Source of the DNA: Legionella cherrii
GTDB taxonomy: Bacteria > Pseudomonadota > Gammaproteobacteria > Legionellales > Legionellaceae
Assembly (NCBI RefSeq): GCF_900635815.1
Contig: NZ_LR134173.1
Span: 186,001-250,000, forward strand
DNA: 64,000 nucleotides
Reading direction: 5' to 3'
Translations under genes and position numbers: made by a program
The notes under the pieces: model-generated
Told to the model about the DNA's origin: nothing
Database searches by the model: none
What the model saw: only the letters and a program-made list of their open reading frames with translations
Shown here: piece after piece, positions 47,155 through 57,131 of the stretch
Position numbering within the stretch: position 1 is the stretch's first letter
Layout of the letters: the number at the start of each line of letters is the position of its first letter

Positions 47155-47901
47155 TTAATACATATGAAGGCCGCCATTGACGCTGAGATTAGCACCTGTA
47201 ATATATCGACTCTTCTCGCTAATTAAAAACTCTACCGCCCAGGCAATTTCTTGTGTTTGCGCCAAACGCTTTGCAGGAATTTGAGCAATAATCGCATCCA
47301 GAATATCGGGTCTTATGCCTTTCATTAAGCGAGTATCCACATACCCAGGTGATAGACTATTGACGGTGATGTTCTTACTCATTAATTCCTGAGCCAAACT
47401 TTTAGTAAAACCGTAGACACCCGCTTTTGATGCAGCATAATTTGCTTGCGAAAATTGTCCTTTTTGGGCATTCACTGAAGAAACATTTACAATTCGTCCT
47501 GATTCGTGTTCTTTCATGTTTTCAACAACATGACGAGTTACATTAAACATACCATCAAGATTTACCGTCAATACTTCATCCCATTGCTTCTTAGTCATTT
47601 TTGTAAATACAGCATCGCGAGTGATACCCGCGTTATTAATTAACACATCAATATTACCAAACTGCTCAATAATGGAAGAAATAACCTCCCCGCATTGATC
47701 ATAATCGGTTACATCCATATGACGGAAATGAATATTTTTATATCCTTCATCCATCAGCTCTTTTTGCCATGCTTTGCCCTCTTCTTCTGTAATTAAATCA
47801 AGAGCAAAAACATGTTTGTAAGATGAATTCAATTCTTTCGCAATTGCTGTGCCTATATCTCCAGTACCACCAGTAATCAAAACGATATTATTATGTTGCA
47901 T
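47155..47901 (-). CDS. phaB: Acetoacetyl-CoA reductase (copy 1)
   Basis: 248-aa short-chain dehydrogenase: cofactor motif GGTGDIG, NAG in LINNAGITRD, catalytic Ser-Tyr-Lys in VSSVN and YAASK, and the PhaB-like end ITGANLSVNGGLHMY. It reduces acetoacetyl-CoA to (R)-3-hydroxybutyryl-CoA with NADPH for PHB. A close homologue lies directly upstream. The polymerase phaC is not in the window. Confidence 0.9.
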   Translation of the reverse strand: MQHNNIVLITGGTGDIGTAIAKELNSSYKHVFALDLITEEEGKAWQKELMDEGYKNIHFRHMDVTDYDQCGEVISSIIEQFGNIDVLINNAGITRDAVFTKMTKKQWDEVLTVNLDGMFNVTRHVVENMKEHESGRIVNVSSVNAQKGQFSQANYAASKAGVYGFTKSLAQELMSKNITVNSLSPGYVDTRLMKGIRPDILDAIIAQIPAKRLAQTQEIAWAVEFLISEKSRYITGANLSVNGGLHMY

Positions 47902-47981
47902 GAGATTCTCTATAAGTTAGGAGTTTGAGAATAAAACAACTACAATGCCCCAGATTTTTAACAGCAAACCCTGGTGCGCAT

Positions 47982-48722
47982 TTACATATATTGCCCACCA
48001 TTCACATCCAAGTTCGCGCCAGTAATAAATCCACTGTCTGGAGATGCTAAAAAAGCAACTGCATCAGCAACTTCTTTTGAATGACCTAAACGACCAACAG
48101 GAATACTTGAAATAATAGACTTTAATACCTCTTCTTTTAAAGAAGCAAGCATGGGTGTTTCTATATAGCCAGGAGAAACCGTATTCACGGTTATGCCTTT
48201 ATTTGCTACTTCTAATGCCAAGCTTTTGCTAAAACCATACAAAGCAGACTTGGTAGAAGCGTAGTTACATTGCCCGAATTGGCCTTTTCGGCCATTAATT
48301 GAAGAAATACTGATGATGCGGCCATAACCTTTCTCGATCATTACGGGAATTACATTGCGGGTCATATTAAATACGCTAGTCAAATTCGCATCGATCACAT
48401 TTTGCCATTGTTCTGGAGTCATTTTTCGTAAACTACAATCCTGAGTGATGCCCGCATTGTTAACCAGGACATCAACACGACCATAACGCTCCATGATTAA
48501 AGACATTATTTTTTCACAATCTGCAAATTGCGCGATATCCCCATACACGATATCAATATCATAGCCTAGCTTTTTTTGCTCTGCTTGCCATTGCTTCGCT
48601 TCTTCATGGTTTCCATGCTTGAAATAACACGCGACTACTTGAAAATCGGCAGCTAAACGTTGACAAATGGTTGTGCCGATACCACCAGTTCCACCAGTAA
48701 CTATTGCTACACCTTTCATCAT
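47982..48722 (-). CDS. phaB: Acetoacetyl-CoA reductase (copy 2)
   Basis: About 246-aa short-chain dehydrogenase, clearly paralogous to the next gene: GGTGGIG, LVNNAGITQD, SISSIN and YASTK, ITGANLDVNGGQYM. I start at ATG 48722, with GGGAG 6 bases upstream; a TTG two codons earlier is in frame. The tandem pair probably arose by duplication; one copy may prefer another 3-ketoacyl-CoA. Confidence 0.9.
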   Translation of the reverse strand: MMKGVAIVTGGTGGIGTTICQRLAADFQVVACYFKHGNHEEAKQWQAEQKKLGYDIDIVYGDIAQFADCEKIMSLIMERYGRVDVLVNNAGITQDCSLRKMTPEQWQNVIDANLTSVFNMTRNVIPVMIEKGYGRIISISSINGRKGQFGQCNYASTKSALYGFSKSLALEVANKGITVNTVSPGYIETPMLASLKEEVLKSIISSIPVGRLGHSKEVADAVAFLASPDSGFITGANLDVNGGQYM

Positions 48723-48824
48723 AACCAACTCCCTGTTATTGCGATATTAAAATACTACTATAGAAAATCGAGACTAAAAGTCAAATATCCTCTTCACTGC
48801 CATTAAGCTTCATGCCTATGTAAA

Positions 48825-48910
48825 ATGGTCATTCCCGCCTAGGGGAGGGCTCATCTCTATCAGCAAAGCCAATTCAGGGATGAGACTTCCGTCTATACGG
48901 GAATGACCAT
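48825..48910. repeat. Inverted-repeat element with 13-bp perfect ends
   Basis: ATGGTCATTCCCG (48825-48837) is mirrored by CGGGAATGACCAT (48898-48910); an inner CTCATC/GATGAG stem lies inside. Similar TCATTCCCG ends occur at 63072-63161. It fills the gap between the phaB pair and the desaturase. Confidence 0.65.
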
Positions 48911-48988
48911 ATTCCTTAACCTAATGCAGCCCCCTCAACTCCTTTCCATGAGATGAGCCGTTGCGCGAATTCAAAAATGATAAAAGGA

Positions 48989-50170
48989 TTACCTATATAC
49001 CGGCACATATCCTTTGAGCTGTTGCGCAAATTGTCTCAATACATCAAGGCCTGATTCTTCTGCTTGTCTACACCATTGTTGCAATGCTTCGATTAACTCT
49101 TTTTGCGTGGATGCAGTTTTTAACCAAATATTTTGAAGTGACTGTTTGTAGGCGTAAACTACACGTAATTGTTCACGGGCTTCAAGCAAATTCGATAAAC
49201 GCATTTTAGCTTTTGAGTTCAACAGACGATTTTCCCGACGCAATAAACTTCCAGCGCGCGCAAAAAGTTTTTTGCCTTCTTTACTCTCAATGCTGCTGTT
49301 TTTTTCTTGCTTGAGTATAGGTCGAATCACACTTTTATAATAATTAGACATCACCTGAAAGCGATTTCCAATCACTGCTTTTACGGTGTCTATATCGACC
49401 TGCAGCTTGCCCTCGTCCATAGCCAATTTAGGTGGTAACTTTTTCACTTTGGCAAGACCTAAAAAGGACAAGATACGGATATACATCCAACCTATATCAA
49501 ACTCCCACCATTTAATAGAAAACTTTGCTGAAGAAGCAAACGTATGATGATTGTTATGCAACTCTTCGCCGCCTATCCAAAAACCCCAAGGGAAAATATT
49601 TCTTGCAGCATCCGGGCATTCAAAATTTCTATACCCCCAATGATGGCCGATCCCGTTAATTACTCCAGCAGCATGAAATGGTATCCACATCATTTGAATG
49701 GCCCAAATGGTAATTCCAGGGACACCAAACAAAAATAAATCAATAAGCAACATGAGTAAAATTCCCTTGGCAGAATGAGGGGAATAAACTTTTCGCTCAA
49801 GCCAGTCTGTAGGAGTACCATGAGAGTATTTGGCAATCATTTCTTTATCTTTACGAGCTGTTTTGTAGAGTTCAGCTCCTTCCCAAAATACTTTTTTAAT
49901 GCCAAAAACTACCGGGCTGTGAGGATCACCCTCAACATCTGATGATGCATGATGTTTACGATGTATAGCAACCCAATCTGCCGTAACCATTCCCGTAGTT
50001 AACCACAACCAAAAACGAAAAAAATGACTGATAATAGGGTGCAGTGTCAGCGCGCGGTGGGTTTGATTTCGATGAAGATATATTGTTACCGCCGCGATAG
50101 TAATTTGCGTGAAAATCAACGTCGCAATCACATATCCCCAAAAAGACAGGTTTAAATAACCAAAAACCAT
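48989..50170 (-). CDS. Fatty acid/acyl-CoA desaturase
   Basis: 393 aa. The three di-iron histidine boxes are present: HRNQTHR, HRKHHA and HNNHH. Hydrophobic segments at the N-terminus and ~residues 135-175 make it an integral membrane enzyme of the delta-9 type, which introduces a double bond into acyl chains using oxygen. The ~110-residue C-terminal extension is charged and helical (RRENRLLNSKAKMRLSNL) and not part of the catalytic domain. Confidence 0.9.
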   Translation of the reverse strand: MVFGYLNLSFWGYVIATLIFTQITIAAVTIYLHRNQTHRALTLHPIISHFFRFWLWLTTGMVTADWVAIHRKHHASSDVEGDPHSPVVFGIKKVFWEGAELYKTARKDKEMIAKYSHGTPTDWLERKVYSPHSAKGILLMLLIDLFLFGVPGITIWAIQMMWIPFHAAGVINGIGHHWGYRNFECPDAARNIFPWGFWIGGEELHNNHHTFASSAKFSIKWWEFDIGWMYIRILSFLGLAKVKKLPPKLAMDEGKLQVDIDTVKAVIGNRFQVMSNYYKSVIRPILKQEKNSSIESKEGKKLFARAGSLLRRENRLLNSKAKMRLSNLLEAREQLRVVYAYKQSLQNIWLKTASTQKELIEALQQWCRQAEESGLDVLRQFAQQLKGYVPVYR

Positions 50171-50331
50171 AATAGCTCCACTTCAAATGCAAAAATGCAA
50201 ATTAAGAAAAAACTCATCCTTTAGTTGGGTACCTCTTGTAAGAATTCCCGAAAATCCTTATCTTATTAATAAGGATACCACAATTTTACTCTTTACGTTG
50301 CAACATTTCATTATGTAGCCGATAATTAATA

Positions 50332-50607
50332 GTGAATAAACTATGGAATCAAGCAATGAACGATAAATTCCCTCTGGGAAAAATCTTTGAAAATTTGGTG
50401 CCTTTTATTATAGCAGGTTGTGCTATCGCCCTATTTTTTGGTTTGTTATTTATGTTCTCCTACGTTTTAGTTTGGGGAATCATTATAGGGGCTATCCTAT
50501 GGATTGTTGCCACTATTAAACAATACCTGTTCCCAAGCAGCTCGACTAAAAAAGAAGTGATTAAAAAAAATGAGGGCCGCATCATTGAGCATGACGATAA
50601 AAAATAA
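50332..50607 (+). CDS. Small inner-membrane protein, unknown
   Basis: 91 aa with two adjacent hydrophobic segments (FIIAGCAIALFFGLLFMF; VWGIIIGAILWIVATI) and a Lys-rich tail. Start is a GTG at 50332 or the ATG at 50356. Its stop overlaps the mutM start by one base (TAATG), so the two are co-translated. No family recognised. Confidence 0.7.
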   Translation: MNKLWNQAMNDKFPLGKIFENLVPFIIAGCAIALFFGLLFMFSYVLVWGIIIGAILWIVATIKQYLFPSSSTKKEVIKKNEGRIIEHDDKK

Positions 50608-51422
50608 TGCCTGAATTACCTGAGGTTGAAACGACTAAAGAAGGAATTAAACCCCATCTCGAAGGTCAGACAATTCAAGGGGTTATAGTTCGTAATCCCA
50701 AGCTGCGAATCCCTGTGCCTGATAATTTGGCTTCCTGTTGTGCTGGTAAAAAAATAATCGCCGTTACCCGCAGAGCGAAGTATATTCTACTGCAGCTCTC
50801 AACAGGACATCTTTTAATTCATCTCGGCATGTCGGGGCATTTACGCATTGTATCGGCTCAGAGTAAACCCGACAAACACGATCACATTATGTTGATGCTA
50901 AACAACGGCCTGGTATTACGGTTTTGTGATCCCAGACGTTTTGGTTTATTTCTTTATATTCAGGAAAACCCATACCAACATCAATTGCTTGCCCATTTAG
51001 GCCCGGAACCTCTTTTGGACGAATTTAATGGTCTTTATTTATTTCAAAGAGCCAAAAATAAAAATAAACCCATCAAATCATTGATTATGGATAATGACAT
51101 TGTGGTAGGAGTTGGAAATATTTATGCATCAGAAAGTCTATTTTTAGCGAATATACATCCTAATACTCCCGCAAAAATGCTTTCTGAAGAACTGTGTGAC
51201 AGACTCACTACACAGATTAAAGAAGTGCTGAAACAAGCCATCATCTCGGGGGGGACAACCTTGCGCGATTTTTATGCTTTTGATGGCAAACCCGGTTATT
51301 TCAGTATATCGCTCAAAGTATATGGCCGAAAAGATCAACCTTGTTTGCGCTGCAACCACCCTATTGAATCGCTGATAATTGCCGGACGTAATTCCTTTTT
51401 CTGCCCTGCATGCCAAAATTAA
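50607..51422 (+). CDS. mutM: Formamidopyrimidine-DNA glycosylase
   Basis: 271 aa. The catalytic N-terminus PELPEVETT follows the initiator Met, as processed in the active enzyme; HLGMSGHLR is present, and the C-terminal zinc finger is CLRCNHP then FCPACQ. It removes 8-oxoguanine and ring-opened purines from DNA. Confidence 0.96.
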   Translation: MPELPEVETTKEGIKPHLEGQTIQGVIVRNPKLRIPVPDNLASCCAGKKIIAVTRRAKYILLQLSTGHLLIHLGMSGHLRIVSAQSKPDKHDHIMLMLNNGLVLRFCDPRRFGLFLYIQENPYQHQLLAHLGPEPLLDEFNGLYLFQRAKNKNKPIKSLIMDNDIVVGVGNIYASESLFLANIHPNTPAKMLSEELCDRLTTQIKEVLKQAIISGGTTLRDFYAFDGKPGYFSISLKVYGRKDQPCLRCNHPIESLIIAGRNSFFCPACQN

Positions 51423-51530
51423 TTTTTTAATGCTCGAATGTGAGCATGCAATAAAATGATCTCCAATGTTTTTGATATTCATGGCGTCTTTCCAGATGAC
51501 TCCGTGTTGAGGAGGAATGGAAGATTTAGT

Positions 51531-51552
51531 CCCAGTGAGTTCGTCACCTGGG
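51531..51552 (+). terminator. Hairpin with T-run, possible late terminator of mutM
   Basis: CCCAGTGA (51531-51538) pairs with TCACCTGGG (51544-51552) with one bulged C. A run of seven T follows but about 12 bases away, so efficiency is doubtful. Confidence 0.35.
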
Positions 51553-51697
51553 GCAGGAAGTATATTTTTTTGCTCAATAGGCTAAACTTTCTATATTGAA
51601 TCAACATTTCTAAGTTGAATGAGACTCTTTAAAAACTATCTGGGCATTCGTATGAACTTGCGCTATATTACCGCTACTTTACTTAACTCTAACACTA

Positions 51698-52439
51698 ATG
51701 AAAATCAATCAATTACGAACCGCATTGGTTCTTTGTAATATAATGTTTTATACAGCAGTAACCAGTACGCGCTGTATTTTTAAATATTTTTTTAGCACCA
51801 TAAATCGAAAATGGACAGATAAAGCGATCCATCATTGGGTTGATCAATTGCTCAATGCAGTACAAGTAGAATATAAAGTAATCAATCCTTTTAATGTCCA
51901 GCCACAAGAAGGAAGGGCTACAATTCTGATGTGCAATCATTCAAGTGCCTACGATATTCCACTTGCATTCAAGGCCTTTCCAAATCACTCCATTCGCATG
52001 CTCTCTAAAAAAGAACTCGCAAAAGTTCCCCTAATGGGTAAAGCAATGGTAGCTGCAGAATTTCCTTTTATAGATAGGAAAAATAAATATCAAGCCATTA
52101 AAGACTTGGCCTATGCACAACAGCTGATGGAGAGTGGAATCATTATGTGGATTGCCCCTGAAGGAACTCGCTCCAAAGATGGGAAAACTTGGGTCGTTTA
52201 AAAAAGGGGGCTTTATCACTGCAATTCAATCCAAAGCAACGATTATTCCTATAGGAATACGTGGTGCCAATAATATTTTACCCGCACGGACCTTTAATTT
52301 TCATCTGAAGCAAAAAGCAGAAATACATATAGGCAAACCAATCGATGCCTCACAATTCACTATTGAAAATAAAGAACAATTGATTCAACACACTTATTCA
52401 GTAATCAAAGAACTGGTCGGAGAAAATCAGTCTCAATAA
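51698..52439 (+). pseudogene. PlsC-like 1-acyl-glycerol-3-phosphate acyltransferase, frameshifted
   Basis: The first frame (51698-52201) carries the acyltransferase motifs NHSSAYD (HX4D), FIDRKN and PEGTRSKDGK, then ends abruptly in TWVV. The next frame continues the family sequence as KLGSFKKGGFITAIQ, then IIPIGIRGANNI, to 52439. Removing one A from the AAAA at 52183-52186 restores DGKLGSFKKGG, exactly the expected wording, giving a ~246-aa enzyme. The enzyme would make phosphatidic acid from lysophosphatidic acid. Whether the extra A is real or a sequencing error cannot be told here. Confidence 0.85.
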
Positions 52440-52470
52440 TAGTGTCGTAGCCACAAGTAAAAAATCTAGA

Positions 52471-52507
52471 GAAAAAGCCAAATTTGAGTGCCAAATAGGG
52501 CTTTTTC
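52471..52507. terminator. Bidirectional terminator between plsC-like gene and ggt
   Basis: GAAAAAGCC (52471-52479) and GGCTTTTTC (52499-52507) pair perfectly over 9 bp, with A- and T-runs inside the stem giving a T-rich end on both strands. It separates convergent genes. Confidence 0.7.
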
Positions 52508-52509
52508 GG

Positions 52510-54276
52510 TTAGAACCTTGCTCCATGCCCATATCCGCTTGGAGCGTTCACTATAGATGCAGCTAATCCAATAGCTCTCGGATCTGATGCCGCAGTAAGG
52601 ATATTCGTTTGCTTATCCCAGGTAATCGCTTGCATATCACCATAGTATCGTTCTAAGGGCATTAGATGATACCCCATGGCTTTTAATGCTTCTTGAATCG
52701 CAGGCGGAAAAGTATCCGGTTCAAACTGCAGCACATCAGGTAAATACTGATGATGAAAGCGCATCGCTGAAACCATACTGATTGCACCGTACGCATCGTG
52801 GAATACTAATGATGCAATCAAAACCATAGTAGGAATACGACTGCCTCCCGGAGTCCCTAAAATGGCAACACGTTGTGGTAATTCAAGAAAGGTAGGTGTC
52901 ATGCTGGATAATGGTCTTTTGCCGGGAGCGATAGCATTTTTATCGCCGCCAACAATACCAAAAACATTTTCCTCGCCAACTTTAGTAGAAAAATCATCCA
53001 TTTCATCGTTTAGCAAAACACCGGTACCATCGGCTACAACACTGGAGCCAAAAATATAATTTATGGACATTGTTGCAGAAACCCGATTACCCTCCGCATC
53101 AATAATAGAGATATGCGAAGTATTCGTAGTCTTTGGTTGCATTGCTGACTGTTTTTTAACCTGTCCCTGTAAAACGGCACTAGGAAGTGTTTTATGTGGT
53201 GGGATTAAGGTACTTAACTTTTTCCCATTCTCTGCAGAAATTAAATTCTCAATGGGAATAGTCACAAAATCAGGATCGCCCAAAAACTGCTCGCGCTGCC
53301 AATAGGCCAAACGCATAGACTCTACCAAGTGATGTATCCATTGAATTTTTGAGAATGAAGACAAGGAATAGTGAGACAATATATTCAGCATAGTCAATAA
53401 CGCAACGCCTCCTGCTGAAGGTGGAGGTGCGGTTATAATTAACATGTTATGATAGGCACCAATTAATGGTTCTCTCACTTTGATTTTATATTTCGCTAAA
53501 TCCTCAAGGGTCCAAATTCCTCCCGCAGCGTTAACCCCCTTAACCAAACGTTCTGCAACTGCTCCAGTATAAAAGCCGCCTTCGCCCTTCTCGGCGATTA
53601 ACTTTAGGGTGTTTGCCAAATCCGTTTGAATTAATCGCTCCCCAATGCGATAAGGACGTCCATTGTTCAAGAAGATTTTCGCTGTAGAAGGATATTTCTT
53701 GATTTGCTCCAGCCGGTCTTCGTTTTTCAAGAATGAGCTTAATTGCTTATCAACCTCAAAGCCCTCTTCTGCTAATTTTATTGCAGGAGCAAGCGATTGT
53801 GCTAAAGGTAATCGTCCATAATTCTTGGCAATGTAGGCCAATGCTGCTGGCTCACCAGGAATTGCTGCAGCTAGGCCTCCATTTAAGGATAGTCCGGGTA
53901 TCACCTGCCCATCAGCCCCTAAATACATGTCTGCTTTTGCGGCTTGAGGTGCTACCTCTCGTCCATCAATAAAGATGTTTTTATGCTGATTTTCTTGATG
54001 CAGTAACCAAAATCCTCCTCCACCCAGTCCTGAATGGTATGGTTCAACAACAGCTAATGCTGCAGTTACAGCAATTGCTGCATCAAAGGCATTTCCACCA
54101 TTCGCTAAAATTTCGAGTCCGGCATTAGTTGCTAATGGATTTGCACTGGCCACTGCATAACCAGGAGCTAGGGTTTTATTTTGCTGGGCAAGCGCATTAG
54201 TAGGAAAATATAGAAAATTGATGCTACTCGTAATCAGGAAAAAGCCATTAAATAGTCTTCTAAGTCCCATGTTCAT
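52510..54276 (-). CDS. ggt: Gamma-glutamyltranspeptidase
   Basis: 588 aa from ATG 54276 (GTG 54306 in frame is an alternative). A signal peptide ([19 protein letters not shown] to TNALA) sends it to the periplasm or outside. [10 protein letters not shown] and [10 protein letters not shown] mark the N-terminal half; the autocleavage site is the Thr in [11 protein letters not shown], followed by the substrate loop and [11 protein letters not shown]. It splits glutathione and transfers glutamyl groups. The start overlaps the coaD end. Confidence 0.93.
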   Translation of the reverse strand: MNMGLRRLFNGFFLITSSINFLYFPTNALAQQNKTLAPGYAVASANPLATNAGLEILANGGNAFDAAIAVTAALAVVEPYHSGLGGGGFWLLHQENQHKNIFIDGREVAPQAAKADMYLGADGQVIPGLSLNGGLAAAIPGEPAALAYIAKNYGRLPLAQSLAPAIKLAEEGFEVDKQLSSFLKNEDRLEQIKKYPSTAKIFLNNGRPYRIGERLIQTDLANTLKLIAEKGEGGFYTGAVAERLVKGVNAAGGIWTLEDLAKYKIKVREPLIGAYHNMLIITAPPPSAGGVALLTMLNILSHYSLSSFSKIQWIHHLVESMRLAYWQREQFLGDPDFVTIPIENLISAENGKKLSTLIPPHKTLPSAVLQGQVKKQSAMQPKTTNTSHISIIDAEGNRVSATMSINYIFGSSVVADGTGVLLNDEMDDFSTKVGEENVFGIVGGDKNAIAPGKRPLSSMTPTFLELPQRVAILGTPGGSRIPTMVLIASLVFHDAYGAISMVSAMRFHHQYLPDVLQFEPDTFPPAIQEALKAMGYHLMPLERYYGDMQAITWDKQTNILTAASDPRAIGLAASIVNAPSGYGHGARF

Positions 54277-54751
54277 GTTGCCTCTTTTGGAGTTCTCTGA
54301 CGACACAAGAGGGAACGAACTGAGAAATATCTCCTTTCAGAAGCGCAATTTCACGCACCAGAGTAGAAGAAATATACATAAAATTTTCTGAGGGGGTTAA
54401 AAAAATTGTTTCTATTTGTTTGGATAATTTTCGATTCATTCCGGCCAGTTGAAATTCATATTCAAAATCAGACACTGCGCGCAAACCGCGTAAAACAACT
54501 CCTGCATTCTGCTCTAATGCAAAATCAATTAACAGGTTATCAAATCCCAGTACACGTACTCCAGGCAAATGGGCAATTGCCTCTTCAACAAGTTTAATAC
54601 GTGTCTCTAGTGGCAAAAACGGACGTTTCGCTTTATTGCTCGCTACGGCAACAATAATTTCAGGAAAAATCGTAGCGGCACGACTAATAATATCAACATG
54701 TCCATTCGTAACGGGATCAAAAGTTCCAGGATAAATTGCTTTTAATTTCAT
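54260..54751 (-). CDS. coaD: Phosphopantetheine adenylyltransferase
   Basis: 163 aa from ATG 54751 ([13 protein letters not shown]), the usual start; an in-frame ATG at 54772 adds 7 residues. The nucleotidyltransferase TxGH-type motif is [11 protein letters not shown], and [11 protein letters not shown] lies near the end. It catalyses the penultimate step of coenzyme A synthesis, complementing coaBC at 9.9 kb. Confidence 0.95.
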   Translation of the reverse strand: MKLKAIYPGTFDPVTNGHVDIISRAATIFPEIIVAVASNKAKRPFLPLETRIKLVEEAIAHLPGVRVLGFDNLLIDFALEQNAGVVLRGLRAVSDFEYEFQLAGMNRKLSKQIETIFLTPSENFMYISSTLVREIALLKGDISQFVPSCVVRELQKRQHEHGT

Positions 54752-54832
54752 AATGATTAAGACTAATTGCATATGCGAACAGTCTAGCGTATTGTTAATT
54801 GAAAAACTACATAAAAGGACTTGAGGTGACCA

Positions 54833-55435
54833 ATGAATAATATAAAACGATTAATAATAATGATAACCCCCTTTTTGTTAACCGCCTGCGCTCCTCCGCG
54901 ACCTGCAGCAGAATTACCCGAAAATAAAGTCATGCCTGTAGAACAACGTAAAGCAAAAACAGAGACGGTTTCCTCATGGGAACTTCGCGGGGCCATGGCA
55001 GCAAAAAATAAAAACAAAGGATGGTCAGCTGCCATGAATTGGAGACAGGAAGGACCTAATGCTTATCAAATCCGGCTTATGGGCCCATTAGGAAGTGGAA
55101 CAGTCCTTATTGATAAAAAAGGCAATACCATTACCTACCAAGATGGACCCAAAAAGATCAGCTCACATAATGCGGACGAATTATTAGTAGAGCAAACAGG
55201 AATTCGTCTTCCGGTGAACAACCTTTATTATTGGGTGAGAGGACTCCCTGCTCCAGGGCCTGTTCAAGCTGAACACCGAGATAAGTACAATCACCTGGTT
55301 GCAATGAAACAAAATGGTTATACCATTAATTTCACCAAATATACTTCCGTTAAAGGTATTGATCTGCCAAGTATGATTCGTCTTGAAGGCAATGGAGTTA
55401 TGGTTAAAGTAGTGATTCAAAACTGGACTATTTAA
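54833..55435 (+). CDS. lolB: Outer-membrane lipoprotein LolB
   Basis: 200 aa. A lipoprotein signal with lipobox LLTACAPP (Cys19) is followed by the LolB fold: [50 protein letters not shown]. LolB receives lipoproteins from LolA and inserts them in the outer membrane. Ribosome site GAGGTG precedes the ATG. In many gammaproteobacteria ispE follows lolB; here a terminator and tRNA-Gln follow. Confidence 0.92.
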   Translation: MNNIKRLIIMITPFLLTACAPPRPAAELPENKVMPVEQRKAKTETVSSWELRGAMAAKNKNKGWSAAMNWRQEGPNAYQIRLMGPLGSGTVLIDKKGNTITYQDGPKKISSHNADELLVEQTGIRLPVNNLYYWVRGLPAPGPVQAEHRDKYNHLVAMKQNGYTINFTKYTSVKGIDLPSMIRLEGNGVMVKVVIQNWTI

Positions 55436-55452
55436 ATCCTAGTCAGAATTGG

Positions 55453-55499
55453 TTAAAAGCAAGATTTAGAAGATCACTTTATCTGAATCTTGCTTTTAA
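55453..55499 (+). terminator. Strong terminator after lolB
   Basis: TTAAAAGCAAGATT (55453-55466) and AATCTTGCTTTTAA (55486-55499) form a 14-bp perfect stem, which wobble pairs extend inward. It lies 18 bases past the lolB stop. Confidence 0.8.
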
Positions 55500-55681
55500 A
55501 TTATTAGTTTTTTATTGCATATGATATTCTTGTTCCAATGTCAACTCCTGCTTCCATTTAAAAATATAAAAAATTATTGCTTTCAAAGTTGACATGTTTC
55601 CAAAAGCACTGCAAAATACGCAGCACATTTGCAGGGATGAACGCAATTTTATAATGGATGATTGTAAGAATCTGCAAATTT

Positions 55682-55756
55682 AGGGGTGTCGCCAAGCGGT
55701 AAGGCACAGGGTTTTGATCCCTGCATACCTAGGTTCGAATCCTAGCACCCCTGCCA
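55682..55756 (+). tRNA. tRNA-Gln (anticodon UUG)
   Basis: A complete cloverleaf: acceptor AGGGGTG/CACCCCT (55682-55688 / 55746-55752), anticodon stem CAGGG/CCCTG (55707-55711 / 55719-55723) with loop TTTTGAT giving anticodon TTG, T-arm with GGTTCGAATCC, discriminator G and an encoded CCA (55754-55756). It lies in the ~470-base gap between lolB and prs; the rest of the gap holds the lolB terminator and the prs leader. Confidence 0.97.
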
Positions 55757-55906
55757 CATTCTTGTTGATTCAAGTAAACAGACAGCAGAAGATAACCTGG
55801 AAGGATGCGTTCTAGTAATGCTCAAATAATAATAATATCTTTTTGGCTGTCTTCTGCTATGTGTTTAAGTTAAATGATTAAACCTAAATCTAAAGGCTTT
55901 TTACAC

Positions 55907-56854
55907 ATGTCCACAATGATGATTTTTGCCGGAAATGCAAATCCGGAATTAGCTCAACAAATCTCTTCTCATCTGCAAATACCTATTGGCCAGGCTACTG
56001 TTGGTACTTTTAGCGATGGGGAAACCATGATTGAAATTCTTGAAAATGTTCGTGGTAGGGACGTTTTTATAATTCAATCAACTTGCGCACCTGCTAGTAA
56101 TAACCTCATGGAACTTTTGACTATGGCTGATGCGCTACGAAGATCTTCTGCTGCTCGTATCACCGCTGTAGTTCCTTATTTTGGTTATGCACGCCAGGAT
56201 CGACGAGTACGCTCCGCACGTGTGCCTATTACAGCAAAAGTCGTTGCGGATATGATGGCTTCCGTAGGCATTTGTCGTGTTCTTACAGTAGACCTTCATG
56301 CAGACCAGATTCAAGGCTTTTTCTATATGCCTGTAGATAACGTTTATGCAACTCCGATACTTCTCGAAGACATAAAAAAACAGAATCTAAAAAGCATTAT
56401 GGTCGTTTCCCCCGATGTGGGAGGTGTTGTTAGAGCTCGAGCAGTAGCGAAGCGTCTTGACCATGCTGAGTTGTGTATTATAGACAAACGTCGCAGTGGC
56501 CCTAATAAATCTGAAGTAATGCATATTATTGGTGAGCCAAAGAATAAAGACTGCATTATTGTCGATGATATTGTTGATACTGCAGGAACTCTCTGCTCTG
56601 CTTCCCATGAGCTAAAGAAAAATGGCGCTCATAGCGTTAGAGCCTATATAACACACCCCGTTTTATCTGGCCCTGCAATCAATAATATTAAAAATTCAGG
56701 ACTCGATGAAATTGTAGTGACCGATACTATTCCCTTATCAGATGAAGCTCGGAAATGTGAAAAAATTCGCGTTGTCAGTTTATCGGACATGCTCGCCCAG
56801 GCGATAAAAAGGGTGAATATTGAAGAATCTGTAAGCTCAATGTTTGCTGAGTAA
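55907..56854 (+). CDS. prs: Ribose-phosphate pyrophosphokinase
   Basis: 315 aa from ATG 55907 ([15 protein letters not shown]). Motifs: [23 protein letters not shown], the PRPP-binding [12 protein letters not shown]. It makes PRPP from ribose-5-phosphate and ATP for nucleotides, His and Trp. Earlier (55874) and later (55916) starts are in frame; 55907 fits the family length. Confidence 0.95.
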   Translation: MSTMMIFAGNANPELAQQISSHLQIPIGQATVGTFSDGETMIEILENVRGRDVFIIQSTCAPASNNLMELLTMADALRRSSAARITAVVPYFGYARQDRRVRSARVPITAKVVADMMASVGICRVLTVDLHADQIQGFFYMPVDNVYATPILLEDIKKQNLKSIMVVSPDVGGVVRARAVAKRLDHAELCIIDKRRSGPNKSEVMHIIGEPKNKDCIIVDDIVDTAGTLCSASHELKKNGAHSVRAYITHPVLSGPAINNIKNSGLDEIVVTDTIPLSDEARKCEKIRVVSLSDMLAQAIKRVNIEESVSSMFAE

Positions 56855-56889
56855 CTGTACCCTAATTACTTGCTACACGCTCTGCAAAT

Positions 56890-56957
56890 TGTAGGCTGGG
56901 CCTTGACCAACAAAAAGCTCCATAATGCATTGATGTTGGACCAAGGCTTAACCTACA
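56890..56957. repeat. Intergenic inverted-repeat element
   Basis: Left end TGTAGGCTGGGCCTTG (from 56890) continuing to ACCAACA (56912) mirrors the right end TGTTGGACCAAGG (from 56934) to ACCTACA (56957), about 20 of 24 positions. A partial copy (GGCCAAGGCTTAGCCTAC) occurs near 43145. It lies in the gap between prs and fis. Confidence 0.55.
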
Positions 56958-57084
56958 TCTATTTGTTTCCCCTGTCCACTTAGCGCTTTAATTTTTTCTT
57001 TGCCGGAATGTGGTGAAATGTCTGCAGATTGAACGCAGGGATTTTTGACCTATACTGCATTAGCATACTTCATCAATTTACATT

Positions 57085-57110
57085 AAAAAAAAAGGAGCTC
57101 GCTCGCTCCT
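57085..57110 (-). terminator. Rho-independent terminator of fis
   Basis: On the - strand AGGAGC (from 57110) and GCTCCT (to 57093) form a 6-bp stem with a 6-base loop, followed by a run of T to 57085. It lies 21 bases past the fis stop. Confidence 0.8.
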
Positions 57111-57131
57111 CTTCTTTAATTCAATTTTCCG

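Noticed and set aside
52175..52205. Programmed ribosomal frameshifting in the plsC-like gene
   Set aside because: The AAAA run is too short and there is no slippery heptamer or stimulatory structure; a sequencing error or decay is simpler.
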